Below, piece by piece: positions 1 to 7,655 of a stretch of DNA of 35,430 bases. Position 1 is the stretch's first letter. The number at the start of each line of letters is the position of its first letter. The notes beneath the pieces are model-generated. The model worked only from the letters and a program-made list of their open reading frames with translations. It was not told the DNA's origin and ran no database searches. The translations under genes were made by a program, and so were the position numbers. Origin of the DNA: Planctomycetota bacterium (GTDB taxonomy: Bacteria > Planctomycetota > UBA1135 > GCA-002686595); NCBI GenBank assembly GCA_016220085.1, contig JACRIN010000102.1, positions 1 to 35,430 of the forward strand, given 5' to 3'.

Positions 1-141
1 CCTTTCCCAATCGCTACTTCGACGAGCTCGGCCTCCCCCGACTCGCCCCTGACCTCAACTCCCCGAACCGCCGGATGCGGACCCGCATGTCCGGTGGTGT
101 GGGAGGGGTGCGGTGACTTAGTCACCGCCCCCTATCCCGAT
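1..141 (+). mobile_element. 3' end of a group II intron (domains V and VI), class C-like; rest lies outside the window
   Basis: Domain V is a hairpin at about 67-98: bases 67-75 pair with 90-98 (nine pairs including a G-T wobble), then TGCG (76-79) pairs with CGCA (84-87) around a GACC loop, leaving a two-base TG bulge (88-89). The catalytic triad position reads CGC (69-71) instead of AGC, as in bacterial class C introns. Domain VI follows: GGGA (101-104) pairs with TCCC (135-138), GGGG (105-108) with CCCC (129-132), and 110-117 with 121-128. T133-A134 is left bulged, so A134 is the likely lariat branch point, seven bases before the 3' end at 141 in the usual CCCGAT terminus. The reverse transcriptase and the 5' end are not in the window. 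The open frame through 3-113 is structural RNA, not a protein end. Confidence 0.88.
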
Positions 142-338
142 CAGGTCCAGAGCTCTCGCACGAGCCACGCCAGGCCGAGCGAGACGAGCAACAGCTTCGG
201 CGCGCTCGTCAAGCAACCGGCCTTCAGGTAGCGCTGCTGCAGCGAGCCCGCGCATTGCGGGCACACGCGCGGCTTCGGCTCGGGGAGCGCCGCCTTGCAG
301 TGCGGGCAGAAGGAATCCTCAACGAGGCGCGGGGACAT
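141..338 (-). CDS. small zinc-ribbon protein with one membrane segment
   Basis: A 65-residue protein. Two CxxC pairs (C11/C14 and C26/C29) form a short zinc ribbon, and a hydrophobic segment near residues 47-62 would anchor it in the membrane. It starts inside the last codons of mqnA (20-base overlap, different frame), which suggests translational coupling; no Shine-Dalgarno is visible. The stop codon TGA uses the complement of base 141, the last base of the group II intron, so the gene's end touches or was created by the intron insertion. The function is unknown; tiny ribbon-TM proteins are common and often uncharacterised. It could be dispensable or shortened here. Confidence 0.6.
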   Translation of the reverse strand: MSPRLVEDSFCPHCKAALPEPKPRVCPQCAGSLQQRYLKAGCLTSAPKLLLVSLGLAWLVRELWT

Positions 339-1170
339 GGCGTTCGCTCGGTTCGCTCGGGTGGACGGGGACGGCGGGGAGCTCGGCGCGCGCGAGTTCG
401 AGCGCCGCGGCGCGGTCGCGGAACCGTTCGAGCGAGCGCTGGAGCTCCGGGCCGGGTGCGAAGCCGCACTCGTCGGCGAGGTAGCGCAGGCAGGCCTCCT
501 CGGGCAGGTTCCAGAGGCGACTCGATTCGCGCGCGAGCTCGGGGATCGCGGCGCGGCCGCGGTCGCGCGCGGCGTGGAAGGCGACGACGTGGCGGGGCTC
601 GAGCTCGACGCCGGGTCGCACGATCCACACCGCGAACGCGAACGGCAACGCGGTCTCTTGGACCCACGCGGCGGCGGGATCGAAGCTCTCCGGCGCGTCG
701 GGCCCGAGCTTGGTGCGGAGCGCCGCGTCGCCGATCGCGAGCCACGCGTCCGCGCCGCTGCGCTCGGCCTCGGCGCGCGGATCGGCGCCGGCGGCGGGCT
801 CGCGGAACGCGACGTGCTCGCGACCGAGGCGTTCGGTCAAGAGCACGCGCACCAACGTCTGCGCCGCGCGGCTCGCGGGGTCGAGCACGACATCGCGGAG
901 CTCGTCGAACGGCTTGCGCAGGAAGACCTGCACGCTCGACACGCGTCCGCGGCCGAGCACCGCGGCGCCCGGCACGTAGCGATAGCCCGGGGCGCGGAAG
1001 AGCTCGATCGAGCTGACCAGCGCGACGTCGAGCTCGCTCGCCCGCAAGCGCTCGACCAAGCGCGCCGGCACTTCGTGGACGACTTCCAGGCCGGGCTCGC
1101 GCTCCAAACCGAGGTTCAGCGGCCGCGCCACGAGATAGGGCGGCGTGCCGACTCGGAGGATGCCTTGCAT
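319..1170 (-). CDS. mqnA: chorismate dehydratase MqnA (futalosine menaquinone pathway)
   Basis: MqnA removes water from chorismate to give 3-[(1-carboxyvinyl)oxy]benzoate, the first committed step of menaquinone synthesis by the futalosine route; it acts in the cytoplasm. The 283-residue length matches the family. The N-terminus has the type-2 periplasmic-binding-like start (RVGTPPYLVARPLN), followed by the family's PARLVERLRASELDVALVSS stretch and the segment GRVSSVQVFLRKPFDEL. The partner genes mqnC and mqnE lie 29 kb away in the same window; mqnB and mqnD are not seen. MqnD is a relative with the same fold, but the chorismate-dehydratase-type motifs favour MqnA. The start codon is preceded by TAGCAT exactly six bases upstream and no ribosome binding site, suggesting a leaderless transcript. 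Confidence 0.85.
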   Translation of the reverse strand: MQGILRVGTPPYLVARPLNLGLEREPGLEVVHEVPARLVERLRASELDVALVSSIELFRAPGYRYVPGAAVLGRGRVSSVQVFLRKPFDELRDVVLDPASRAAQTLVRVLLTERLGREHVAFREPAAGADPRAEAERSGADAWLAIGDAALRTKLGPDAPESFDPAAAWVQETALPFAFAVWIVRPGVELEPRHVVAFHAARDRGRAAIPELARESSRLWNLPEEACLRYLADECGFAPGPELQRSLERFRDRAAALELARAELPAVPVHPSEPSERHVPAPR

Positions 1171-1176
1171 CCGCGC

Positions 1177-1182
1177 ATGCTA
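1177..1182 (-). promoter_or_regulatory. putative -10 box (TAGCAT) of a leaderless mqnA transcript
   Basis: TAGCAT on the minus strand ends six bases before the mqnA ATG, so transcription would begin at or next to the A of the start codon. No clear -35 hexamer is visible about 17 bases further up. The same layout occurs at four to five other genes here. Confidence 0.45.
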
Positions 1183-1236
1183 CCAGGGGCTCGGCGCCAT
1201 CGCGCTCGCGCAATCGCCCTCGCTCGATCGTGCCCG

Positions 1237-1278
1237 CCCGATTGAGCCAGCGCGATTGAGCCAGCCCGAATGAGCCAG
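1237..1278 (+). repeat. three tandem copies of a 14-bp unit between mqnA and the lipoprotein gene
   Basis: Copies at 1237-1250, 1251-1264 and 1265-1278 follow the pattern [CS]CGAWTGAGCCAG and differ at only a few positions. They sit in the divergent intergenic region. The last copy overlaps a perfect hairpin (1271-1286). This may be a protein-binding array or a slippage product. Confidence 0.85.
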
Positions 1279-1286
1279 GAGGCTCA
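1271..1286 (+). promoter_or_regulatory. perfect hairpin TGAGCC-AGGA-GGCTCA
   Basis: A six-base stem with a four-base loop at the end of the 14-bp repeat array, about 70 bases before the next gene's start. It is not followed by a T-run, so a classical terminator is unlikely; it may be an operator or leader structure. Confidence 0.5.
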
Positions 1287-1356
1287 AGGACGGAGCGAGC
1301 GCAGGACGAAGCCTCTCGTGTTCCGGCGTGGGGTGCGCCGCGGAACGGAGGGGTTC

Positions 1357-2019
1357 GTGAAGCGGAGGAAGAGCAACGCGACGCCGGCGCTCGTGCGCGG
1401 CGTGCGGATCGCGGTCTGGCTCGTGTGCGCGACGTCTTGCGTCGTGTGCACGACTTCGTGCGCGCGCGAGGACCGTGACGCCGCCGAGCAACGCGCCGAG
1501 ACCGAGCGCGCCGAGAGCGAGCTCGCGCGCGGCGAGCTCGTCGCGTTCGCGCCGCGTTCCGCGACCTCCGACGTCGAGCTCGCGCGGGACCTGCCCGACG
1601 GCTGGCGCTTGCGGGTGCCGGGCCCGCGCCAAGCGGTGGCGTTCTACGTTCACGGCGATCCGCGCGTGCGGTGCCACTTGACGTTGCTCGCGGGCGACGA
1701 CGGCGGGCTCGCTTCGACCGTCGATCGTTGGCGGCGCGAATGGGGGCTCGCGCAGGCGCGCCCGGAGGAACTCGAGCGCCTTTCCGTCGTGCGTTTCCTC
1801 GAGCGCGAAGCGCGCGTCGTCGATCTCGAAGCGCGGTCGGAGGACGGCGCGCAGCGCACCGCGCTGGTCGGGATCGTCGCGTCTGACGACAACGGTTCGG
1901 CGATCTTCGAGCTCAGCGGTCCGAGCGAGCTCGTCCACGCCGAGCGCGGGCCGTTTCTCGAACTCGCGCGCTCGCTCGCGGTGCGTTCCGCGGCGCCGGG
2001 TCGATCGGCGCCGCCTTAG
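1357..2019 (+). CDS. putative secreted lipoprotein, DcrB/PsbP-like fold possible
   Basis: I chose the GTG at 1357 because a GGAGGGG run lies just before it (1347-1353) and it puts a basic stretch directly before the signal sequence; the open frame itself reaches up to 1270. The protein (220 residues) has a KRRK start, a hydrophobic stretch and Cys-rich ending VCTTSC, a weak lipobox, then a charged linker and a compact domain with alternating strands (DGWRLRVPGP, FELSGPSELVHAERGPFLELARSL). The last part resembles the '..SGP..v...r..F...v.S' ending of small periplasmic DcrB/PsbP-like proteins, but I do not recognise a specific family. It is divergent from mqnA. Its last codons run into a degenerate 18-bp repeat array. 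Confidence 0.65.
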   Translation: MKRRKSNATPALVRGVRIAVWLVCATSCVVCTTSCAREDRDAAEQRAETERAESELARGELVAFAPRSATSDVELARDLPDGWRLRVPGPRQAVAFYVHGDPRVRCHLTLLAGDDGGLASTVDRWRREWGLAQARPEELERLSVVRFLEREARVVDLEARSEDGAQRTALVGIVASDDNGSAIFELSGPSELVHAERGPFLELARSLAVRSAAPGRSAPP

Positions 2020-2178
2020 GGATCGGCGTGGCCGGGACGATCGGCGCAGCGACGACCAATCGCGCGGCCGAGACGACCCGCGCAGCCGGGGCGATTGGCG
2101 CCACTGGGACGATTCACATCGCCGAGGCGATCCGCTGTGCCGGAGAGCTCGGCGTCGCCTGAACGCTCGGCGCAGACG
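1999..2178. repeat. degenerate 18-bp tandem repeat array
   Basis: About nine to ten units of the approximate form GGRCGATCGGCGCNGCCG, for example at 2071-2088, 2089-2106, 2107-2124, 2125-2142, 2143-2160 and 2161-2178; earlier units are 16-19 bp long. The array begins in the last codons of the upstream lipoprotein gene. Read on the minus strand it gives six-residue periodic Ala/Pro/Ile/Val-rich peptides, but no supported gene is there. Confidence 0.65.
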
Positions 2179-2343
2179 TCGCGCGTCGTGCGCGAGCAGC
2201 CTCGACCGGCGCGCGTCCTGAATGCGGACGAAAGCGAAGGTCGCTCAAGATCGCGTCGTACGAAGTCCGAACTTCGGAGCTCGCTGGGATCGTCGCGGGT
2301 CGGGGGGATCCGCCGCCCAAGGAACTCACAGGGAGATTGTTCG
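2020..2343. other. 324-bp gene-free stretch between two lipoprotein genes
   Basis: The left half is the degenerate 18-bp repeat array. The right half contains a perfect hairpin CGAAGT-CCGA-ACTTCG (2261-2276) and the ribosome binding site AGGGAGA (about 2330-2336) for the next gene. Open frames running through it are Arg/Ala-rich shadows with no recognisable motif. Confidence 0.6.
2261..2276 (+). promoter_or_regulatory. perfect hairpin in the leader of the DUF2959 lipoprotein gene
   Basis: CGAAGT pairs with ACTTCG around a CCGA loop, about 70 bases upstream of the ATG at 2344. No T-tract follows. It may be a leader structure or a weak end signal. Confidence 0.4.
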
Positions 2344-3222
2344 ATGCGCCTCTGCACCTTCGTGTGCTCCGTTCCCGTCGTCGTTTGGCTGTCCGCGTGC
2401 TCCTCGCTCTCCGGCTTCGGCCAGCAGAAGAGCGATGGCCTGAATCGAGTCGATGAGCTGCTCGCGTGCGTCGAGCAAGTCCAAGTCGAATCGCTGGTCT
2501 CGAAGGAGCGCGCGCACGCCGCCTACGGCGCGCTGCAGACGATCGTTGGCCCGGACTTCGACGGCGACGCGATCGCGGCGCACGCCGAGCTCGAGCAGCA
2601 GATCGAGGCCTCGAAGGACCAAGGCAAGAAGCTCGCGGCGACCGTCGTGCCGCTGGAGCGCTCCGCCGACGGCGTGTTCGAGCGTTGGACCGCCGACCTC
2701 GAGTCGTTCGGCAACACCAAGCTCCGTCAACACAGCCAAGTGCGCATGGAGGAGACCCGCGCGCGCTGCGATGCCGTGTTGCGCGCCGTGAAGACCGCCG
2801 AGGTCGCGTTCGACGCGTTCAACGCCGATCTGAACGACCACGCGCTCTTCCTCGAGCACGACTTCAATGCCGCCGCGGTCGCGTCGATCGCCGGAGCGGT
2901 CGACGGGCTGCAGTTCCAGGCCCAAGAGCTCGATCGCCGTCTCGACGCGTGCTCGAACACCGCGAGGAGCTACGTGCAAGCCGCCGCGCTGCGCGGCGAG
3001 GTCGCGAGCGAGGAACCCGTCGCCGAGCCGGTCGCGCAACAGCCCGCGAAGCCCGCTGCGAAGTCGAGCACGCTGCGCCGCAAGGCCGCGGCGCCCGCGC
3101 CGGTGGGAGTCGCGCCCGCTCCGGCGCCGGCCGCGCCGGTGGAAGCCGCGCCCGCCGGGACGATCGAGCCCGTCGCGCCCGCGTCGAAACCGGTGCCGCA
3201 GTCCGATCCGAAGTCGCACTGA
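2344..3222 (+). CDS. DUF2959-family lipoprotein with Ala/Pro-rich tail
   Basis: The ATG at 2344 has a good Shine-Dalgarno and gives a signal peptide ending in the lipobox LSAC (Cys19). The mature part is a long helical domain matching DUF2959: an N-terminal KERAHAAYGALQTIV region, a middle LERSADGVFERWTADLESF helix, and the characteristic ALFLEHDFNAAAVASI stretch. The family has no known biochemical role; members are envelope lipoproteins predicted as coiled coils. The C-terminal ~85 residues are an Ala/Pro/Lys-rich, low-complexity tail, which may reach into peptidoglycan or the outer membrane. It stands 63 bp before the electron-conduit genes and could be co-transcribed with them, but no functional link is evident. 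Confidence 0.8.
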   Translation: MRLCTFVCSVPVVVWLSACSSLSGFGQQKSDGLNRVDELLACVEQVQVESLVSKERAHAAYGALQTIVGPDFDGDAIAAHAELEQQIEASKDQGKKLAATVVPLERSADGVFERWTADLESFGNTKLRQHSQVRMEETRARCDAVLRAVKTAEVAFDAFNADLNDHALFLEHDFNAAAVASIAGAVDGLQFQAQELDRRLDACSNTARSYVQAAALRGEVASEEPVAEPVAQQPAKPAAKSSTLRRKAAAPAPVGVAPAPAPAAPVEAAPAGTIEPVAPASKPVPQSDPKSH

Positions 3223-3285
3223 GAACCGCACGGGCAGGCTTCGCGCGGTGCGAGCGCCCGCGAGGTCTCCCCGCACCCGCTCTCG

Positions 3286-5577
3286 ATGACCTGGGCCCTG
3301 CTGATCGGCATCGCGCTCGCGTTGCTCGCCGCGCTCGGCGCCGCGTTCGCGCGGCGCACCGAGCTCGCGCGCATGCAACGCGCGCTCGCCGAACGCGATC
3401 GGTCGCTGCGCGCCGGCGCGGGCGACACGCAGCTTTCGGAGCCGGTCGTCGACCTCTCGCGCTGCATGGGCTGCGGCACGTGCGTCCGCGCGTGCCCGGA
3501 GGAAGGCGTGCTCGCGCTCGTCCACGGCCAGGCGACCGTCGTGCGCGGCGCGCGCTGCGTCGGCCACGCGGTGTGCGAACGCGAGTGCCCGGTCGGCGCG
3601 ATCACGGTCACCGTCAAGAACCTCGCCGAGCGGCGCGACGTGCCGGTGCTCGATGAGCGCCTCGAAGCGCCGAGCGCGCCCGGGCTCTTCCTCGCCGGCG
3701 AGGTGACCGCGCACGCGCTGATCAAGACCGCGATCGAGCACGGCTCCGCGGTCGCGGTCGAGGTCGCGAAGCGGCGCGAGAGCGCGTCCGTCGACGAGCT
3801 CGATCTCTGCATCGTCGGCGCCGGACCGGCGGGGCTCGCGTGCGCGCTCGAAGCGCAACGCCTGGGTTTGCGCTACGTGCTGATCGAGCAGGAGGACGAG
3901 CTCGGCGGCACCGTCGCGCGCTATCCGCGGCGCAAATTGGTGCTCGTGCGGCCGGTCGAGCTGCCAGGCGTCGGCAAGCTCGACTCCGAGTACGAAAAGG
4001 AGGAGCTGATCGAGCTCTGGCGGCGCGTCGCCGACGAGCGCGCGCTCTCGATCCGCTGCGGCGTGCGCTTCGAGAAGACCGAACCGCGCGGCGACGGCGG
4101 TTGGCGCGTCCACACGTCGGCCGGCGCGATCGACGCGCGGCACGCGTGCCTCGCGCTCGGTCGGCGCGGCAGTCCGAGGAAGCTCGGCGTGCCCGGCGAG
4201 CAGCTCGCGAAGGTCGTGTACGGCCTGTCCGACGCCGCGTCGTTCCAAGGCCGGCGCAGCCTGGTCGTCGGAGGCGGCGACAGCGCGGTCGAGACGGCGC
4301 TCGCGCTCGCGGCGCAGCCCGAGAGCCGCGTGACGCTCGCGTACCGGCGCGAAGCGTTCTTCCGGCTGCGCACGCGCAACCAGGAGCACGTCGACGCCGC
4401 GGTGCGCGACGGGCGCCTCGACGTGCTCTTCTCGACGCGCGTCGTCGCGATCGAGCCGGACCGCGTGCGGCTCGTCCGCGGCGAGGGCGCGGGCGGAGCC
4501 GAGGGCCGAGTCGATGGACAACGCGATGGGCAGCTCGATGACTCGGGCGAAGCCGAGGCGCAACGCGAGCTCGAGCTCGCGAACGACGACGTCTTCGTGC
4601 TCGCGGGCGGCACGTCGCCGGTCGAGGTGCTCGAGCGCTCCGGCGTGTCGTTCGATCCCGCGGAGCGCCCCGCGGCGGCGCCGCTCTTCGAGCGCGGCAC
4701 CGGCGTGCTGCCTGCGCTCGCCGCGGCGACCGGACTCGCGCTCGCGGCGCTCGGCTTCGCGCTGTGGAACTCCGACTACTACTTCCTGCCGCTCGACGAG
4801 CGGCCGATGAGCTCGAAGCACCTCGAACTCGGCCCCGATCGCGGTCTGGGCTTCGCGCTCGGGATCACCGCGGCGGTGCTGATCGTCGTCAACCTGCTCT
4901 ACGTCGTGCGCCGGTCCGCGGCGTTCGCGCGCGCGTGGGGCTCGCTCTCGGGTTGGATGACGAGCCACGTCGCGACCGGCGTCGGCGCGGTGCTCTGCGC
5001 GTTGATCCACGCGGCGATGGCGCCGCAGGATTCGCTCGGCGGCCACGCGCTGTGGGCGTTGATCGCGCTGCTCGCGACCGGCGCGATCGGCCGCTACGTG
5101 TACGCGTACGTGCCGCGCGCGGCGAGCGGGCGCGAGCTCGAGCTCGCCGAGGTCAAGCTGAGGCTCGAGCGCGAGAGCGAGGCGTGGGAGCGCGTCGAGC
5201 GCGGCTTCGCCGACAAGGTGCGCCGCGAACTCGAGGGCGAGATCGAGCGCGTGCAGTGGAAGAGCTCGCTGCTCGGGCGCGTGGTCGCGCTCGTCCGCGG
5301 CAGGCGCGAGCTCGAGCGCACGCTCGGACGGCTCGAAGCCGAGGGTCGGCGCGACGGCGTCGCCGAAGCGCGCGTGACGGCGGTGCTCGCGGTCGCGCGG
5401 CGCGCGCACGGCACCGCGGTCGCGGCGGCGCACTACGAGGACCTGCGCGCGTTGATCGAGTCGTGGCGCTGGCTGCACCGATGGGTCGCCGCGTTGCTGG
5501 TCGTGCTGGTCGCGCTGCACGTCGTCTATGCGCTGAGCTACGGCGCGTTCCTGCACGAGGGCGGAGGACTCGACTGA
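3286..5577 (+). CDS. inner-membrane ferredoxin / FAD-NAD(P) oxidoreductase / diheme cytochrome b fusion
   Basis: A 763-residue single chain. Order: membrane anchor (3-22); [4Fe-4S] motif C60/C63/C66/C70; second cluster C91/H94/C97/C101, where His replaces the second Cys; a PGLFLAGEV...IKTAIEHG segment (132-155) like the C-terminal FAD motif of thioredoxin-reductase-type flavoproteins; first dinucleotide fold GAGPAG (178-183); second GGGDSA (329-334); then membrane helices near 474-494, 521-541, 558-578, 588-608 and 731-751. Helices three and five each carry a His pair spaced H-x13-H (H561/H575, H731/H745), the pattern of two b hemes across a membrane. A charged, probably coiled stretch (615-690) separates them. 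Likely role: electron exchange between NAD(P)H or ferredoxin, the quinone pool and the cytochromes encoded next (one-base overlap). The exact reaction is inference. Confidence 0.8.
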   Translation: MTWALLIGIALALLAALGAAFARRTELARMQRALAERDRSLRAGAGDTQLSEPVVDLSRCMGCGTCVRACPEEGVLALVHGQATVVRGARCVGHAVCERECPVGAITVTVKNLAERRDVPVLDERLEAPSAPGLFLAGEVTAHALIKTAIEHGSAVAVEVAKRRESASVDELDLCIVGAGPAGLACALEAQRLGLRYVLIEQEDELGGTVARYPRRKLVLVRPVELPGVGKLDSEYEKEELIELWRRVADERALSIRCGVRFEKTEPRGDGGWRVHTSAGAIDARHACLALGRRGSPRKLGVPGEQLAKVVYGLSDAASFQGRRSLVVGGGDSAVETALALAAQPESRVTLAYRREAFFRLRTRNQEHVDAAVRDGRLDVLFSTRVVAIEPDRVRLVRGEGAGGAEGRVDGQRDGQLDDSGEAEAQRELELANDDVFVLAGGTSPVEVLERSGVSFDPAERPAAAPLFERGTGVLPALAAATGLALAALGFALWNSDYYFLPLDERPMSSKHLELGPDRGLGFALGITAAVLIVVNLLYVVRRSAAFARAWGSLSGWMTSHVATGVGAVLCALIHAAMAPQDSLGGHALWALIALLATGAIGRYVYAYVPRAASGRELELAEVKLRLERESEAWERVERGFADKVRRELEGEIERVQWKSSLLGRVVALVRGRRELERTLGRLEAEGRRDGVAEARVTAVLAVARRAHGTAVAAAHYEDLRALIESWRWLHRWVAALLVVLVALHVVYALSYGAFLHEGGGLD

Positions 5578-7655
5578 TGCGCGTGAAGCCCCAACTGTTG
5601 GTCGCGGTCGCGTCGCTCGCGGTCGTCGTGTTGGTCGCGATCGTCGACGCGCGGCGCGCGGCGCCCGGCGAGCTCGCGCGCGTGCACGGCCGCGAGGACG
5701 ACCTCGAGGGCCGCAGCGGCTGCACGCAATGCCACGGCGGTTGGTTCTCGAACATGACCGACTCGTGCAACGAGTGCCACGACGCGATCGCGGCGGACCT
5801 CGAGACGAAGGCGGGCTTGCACGGCACGTTGACGCAAGAGCTCTTCGCCGACTGCGGCGCGTGCCACGACGAGCACCACGGCGCCGGCTTCGCGCTGGTC
5901 AACGACCGCAGCTTCGCGCTCGCGGGCGTCGCGGACGTCAAGGCGTTCGATCATTGCCGCGTCGGTTTCGAGCTCGACGGCGCGCACACGGAGCTCGACT
6001 GCGCGCGCTGCCACGACAACGCGTACGATCGCGAGCTCCCGGCCGGCGCCCAGCGCTTCCGCGGGCTCGAGCAGGACTGCGCGACGTGCCACGCCGATCC
6101 GCACGACGGGCGGATGCAGGTCGCGTGCGCGAGTTGCCACGGGCAGACGACATGGGCCGGGCTCCATTCGCTCGGCCACGATCGTTTCCTGCCGTTGATC
6201 GGCGGCCACGGCGATGTCTCGTGCCGCGAATGCCACGCGAAGGAGGACGCGCACTCGCTCGAGGTGCTCGGCGAGCGCCGTTCGCGCCCGGCGCTGCGCG
6301 AATGCGTCGATTGCCACGAAGTGCCCCACGCGCGCGAGTTCGTCGAGCGCGTCGCCGCGCAAGCGACGTGCACCGAGGGCGCGACGTGCGCGAGCTGCCA
6401 CGTACCGGAGCACACGAGCTTCCGCGATCCGGGGCTCGCGACGACGTTCACGCCCGCGCAGCACGCCGCGTCGGGCTTCGCGCTCGACGCGCCGCACCAC
6501 CAGGCCCGCTGCGAGGACTGCCACGCGCCGGACGCGCTCGAGTTCGCCGCGCGCTATCCGGGTCGCGGCGCGGACGGGTGCGGCGCGTGCCACGAGGACG
6601 TGCACGCCGGGCAGTTCGACGACGACGCGTTCGCCGCGCGAGGCTGCCTCGCGTGTCACGCGCGCACCGCGTGGGAACCGCACGAGTTCACCGTCGAACG
6701 CCACGCCGACACGCGGTTCGCGCTCGGCGGTGCGCACGCGAAGCTCGAGTGCCGCGAGTGCCACTTCGATCCGCCCGAAGGCTTCGCGCGCGAGTTCCAC
6801 GGCACCGAGCGGCTCTGCGAGGACTGCCACGACGACGCGCACTCGGGCTTCTTCGCGGCGGTCGCGAGCGAGCTCCCGGCGCTCGACGCCGGCGAATGCG
6901 CGCGTTGCCACGGCGACGTCGTGTTCGACGACGTGCCCGAGTCGCGCTTCGATCACGGCCGTTGGACGGGCTTCCCGGTCGACGGCGCGCACGCGCAGGC
7001 CGAGTGCGAGGTCTGCCATCCGCTCGCGGAAGAGCCCGACGAGCTCGGCCGGCGCTTCGGGCGCGTCGAGCAGCACTTCGGCGTCGTCGCGGGGTGCGTG
7101 ACGTGTCACGAGGACCCGCACGGCGAGACGTTCGAACGCGGGCCGACGCTCGCCAGCTTCGACGGCAAGAGCGACTGCGCGCGCTGCCACGACGCGAGCT
7201 CGTTCCGCGCGCTCGAAGCGCCCTTCGATCACGGGCTGTGGACGGACTTCGCGTTGGTGGAAGAGCACGCGGCCGCGGCGTGCACGGCTTGCCACGCGCC
7301 GTTGCGCAAGGCGGACGAGCTGGGCCGCACGCTCGAGCGCGCCAACGGACCGGCGTGCGCGGACTGCCACGTCGATCCGCACGCCGGCCAGTTCCGCGAG
7401 GGCAAGAAGACCGACTGCGCGCGTTGCCACGCGAGCGGCGCGCCGAGCTATCTCGCGTTCGACCACGAGCGCGACGCCCGGTTCGCGTTGGGCGAGGCCC
7501 ACGCGGAGGTCGCGTGCGCGAGCTGTCACGACGAACTCGAACGCTCGGACGGACGCGCGGTCGTGCGCTACCGGCCGTTGCCGACGACGTGCGTGGAGTG
7601 TCACGGCGTGCACGAAGAAGTGCTGCTGCGCAAGAAGCCGAGGAGGAAGCCATGA
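5577..7655 (+). CDS. 23-heme c-type cytochrome (periplasmic wire candidate)
   Basis: The ATG at 5577 overlaps the previous stop (TGATG). The 692-residue protein has an N-terminal hydrophobic helix (about 6-23) that is a signal peptide or anchor, then 23 CxxCH heme motifs, roughly one per 30 residues. They come in repeated modules of the form F..H....F.L.GAH....C..CH followed by C..CH.DPH.G.F, as in cytochrome c3/c7-type families; many additional His can serve as distal ligands. Such density and the absence of a catalytic domain indicate electron transfer along a chain of hemes. Next to a barrel gene (four-base overlap, ATGA), it most likely plays the part MtrA plays in Shewanella, spanning periplasm and barrel, though with more than twice MtrA's ten hemes. 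Confidence 0.88.
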   Translation: MRVKPQLLVAVASLAVVVLVAIVDARRAAPGELARVHGREDDLEGRSGCTQCHGGWFSNMTDSCNECHDAIAADLETKAGLHGTLTQELFADCGACHDEHHGAGFALVNDRSFALAGVADVKAFDHCRVGFELDGAHTELDCARCHDNAYDRELPAGAQRFRGLEQDCATCHADPHDGRMQVACASCHGQTTWAGLHSLGHDRFLPLIGGHGDVSCRECHAKEDAHSLEVLGERRSRPALRECVDCHEVPHAREFVERVAAQATCTEGATCASCHVPEHTSFRDPGLATTFTPAQHAASGFALDAPHHQARCEDCHAPDALEFAARYPGRGADGCGACHEDVHAGQFDDDAFAARGCLACHARTAWEPHEFTVERHADTRFALGGAHAKLECRECHFDPPEGFAREFHGTERLCEDCHDDAHSGFFAAVASELPALDAGECARCHGDVVFDDVPESRFDHGRWTGFPVDGAHAQAECEVCHPLAEEPDELGRRFGRVEQHFGVVAGCVTCHEDPHGETFERGPTLASFDGKSDCARCHDASSFRALEAPFDHGLWTDFALVEEHAAAACTACHAPLRKADELGRTLERANGPACADCHVDPHAGQFREGKKTDCARCHASGAPSYLAFDHERDARFALGEAHAEVACASCHDELERSDGRAVVRYRPLPTTCVECHGVHEEVLLRKKPRRKP

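Noticed and set aside
3..113. C-terminal end of a protein reading through the first 110 bases
   Set aside because: The sequence is the domain V/VI region of a group II intron; the frame is a by-product of conserved RNA structure.
1180..1938. 252-codon minus-strand frame overlapping the lipoprotein gene
   Set aside because: Arg-rich and motif-free, whereas the plus strand has a ribosome binding site, signal sequence and plausible domain.
2326..5556. Very long minus-strand open frame (over 1000 codons) opposite the DUF2959 and flavoprotein genes
   Set aside because: It is Arg/Asp/Ala/Leu-rich with no domain or motif and lies antisense to two well-supported genes; it results from high GC and few stop codons.
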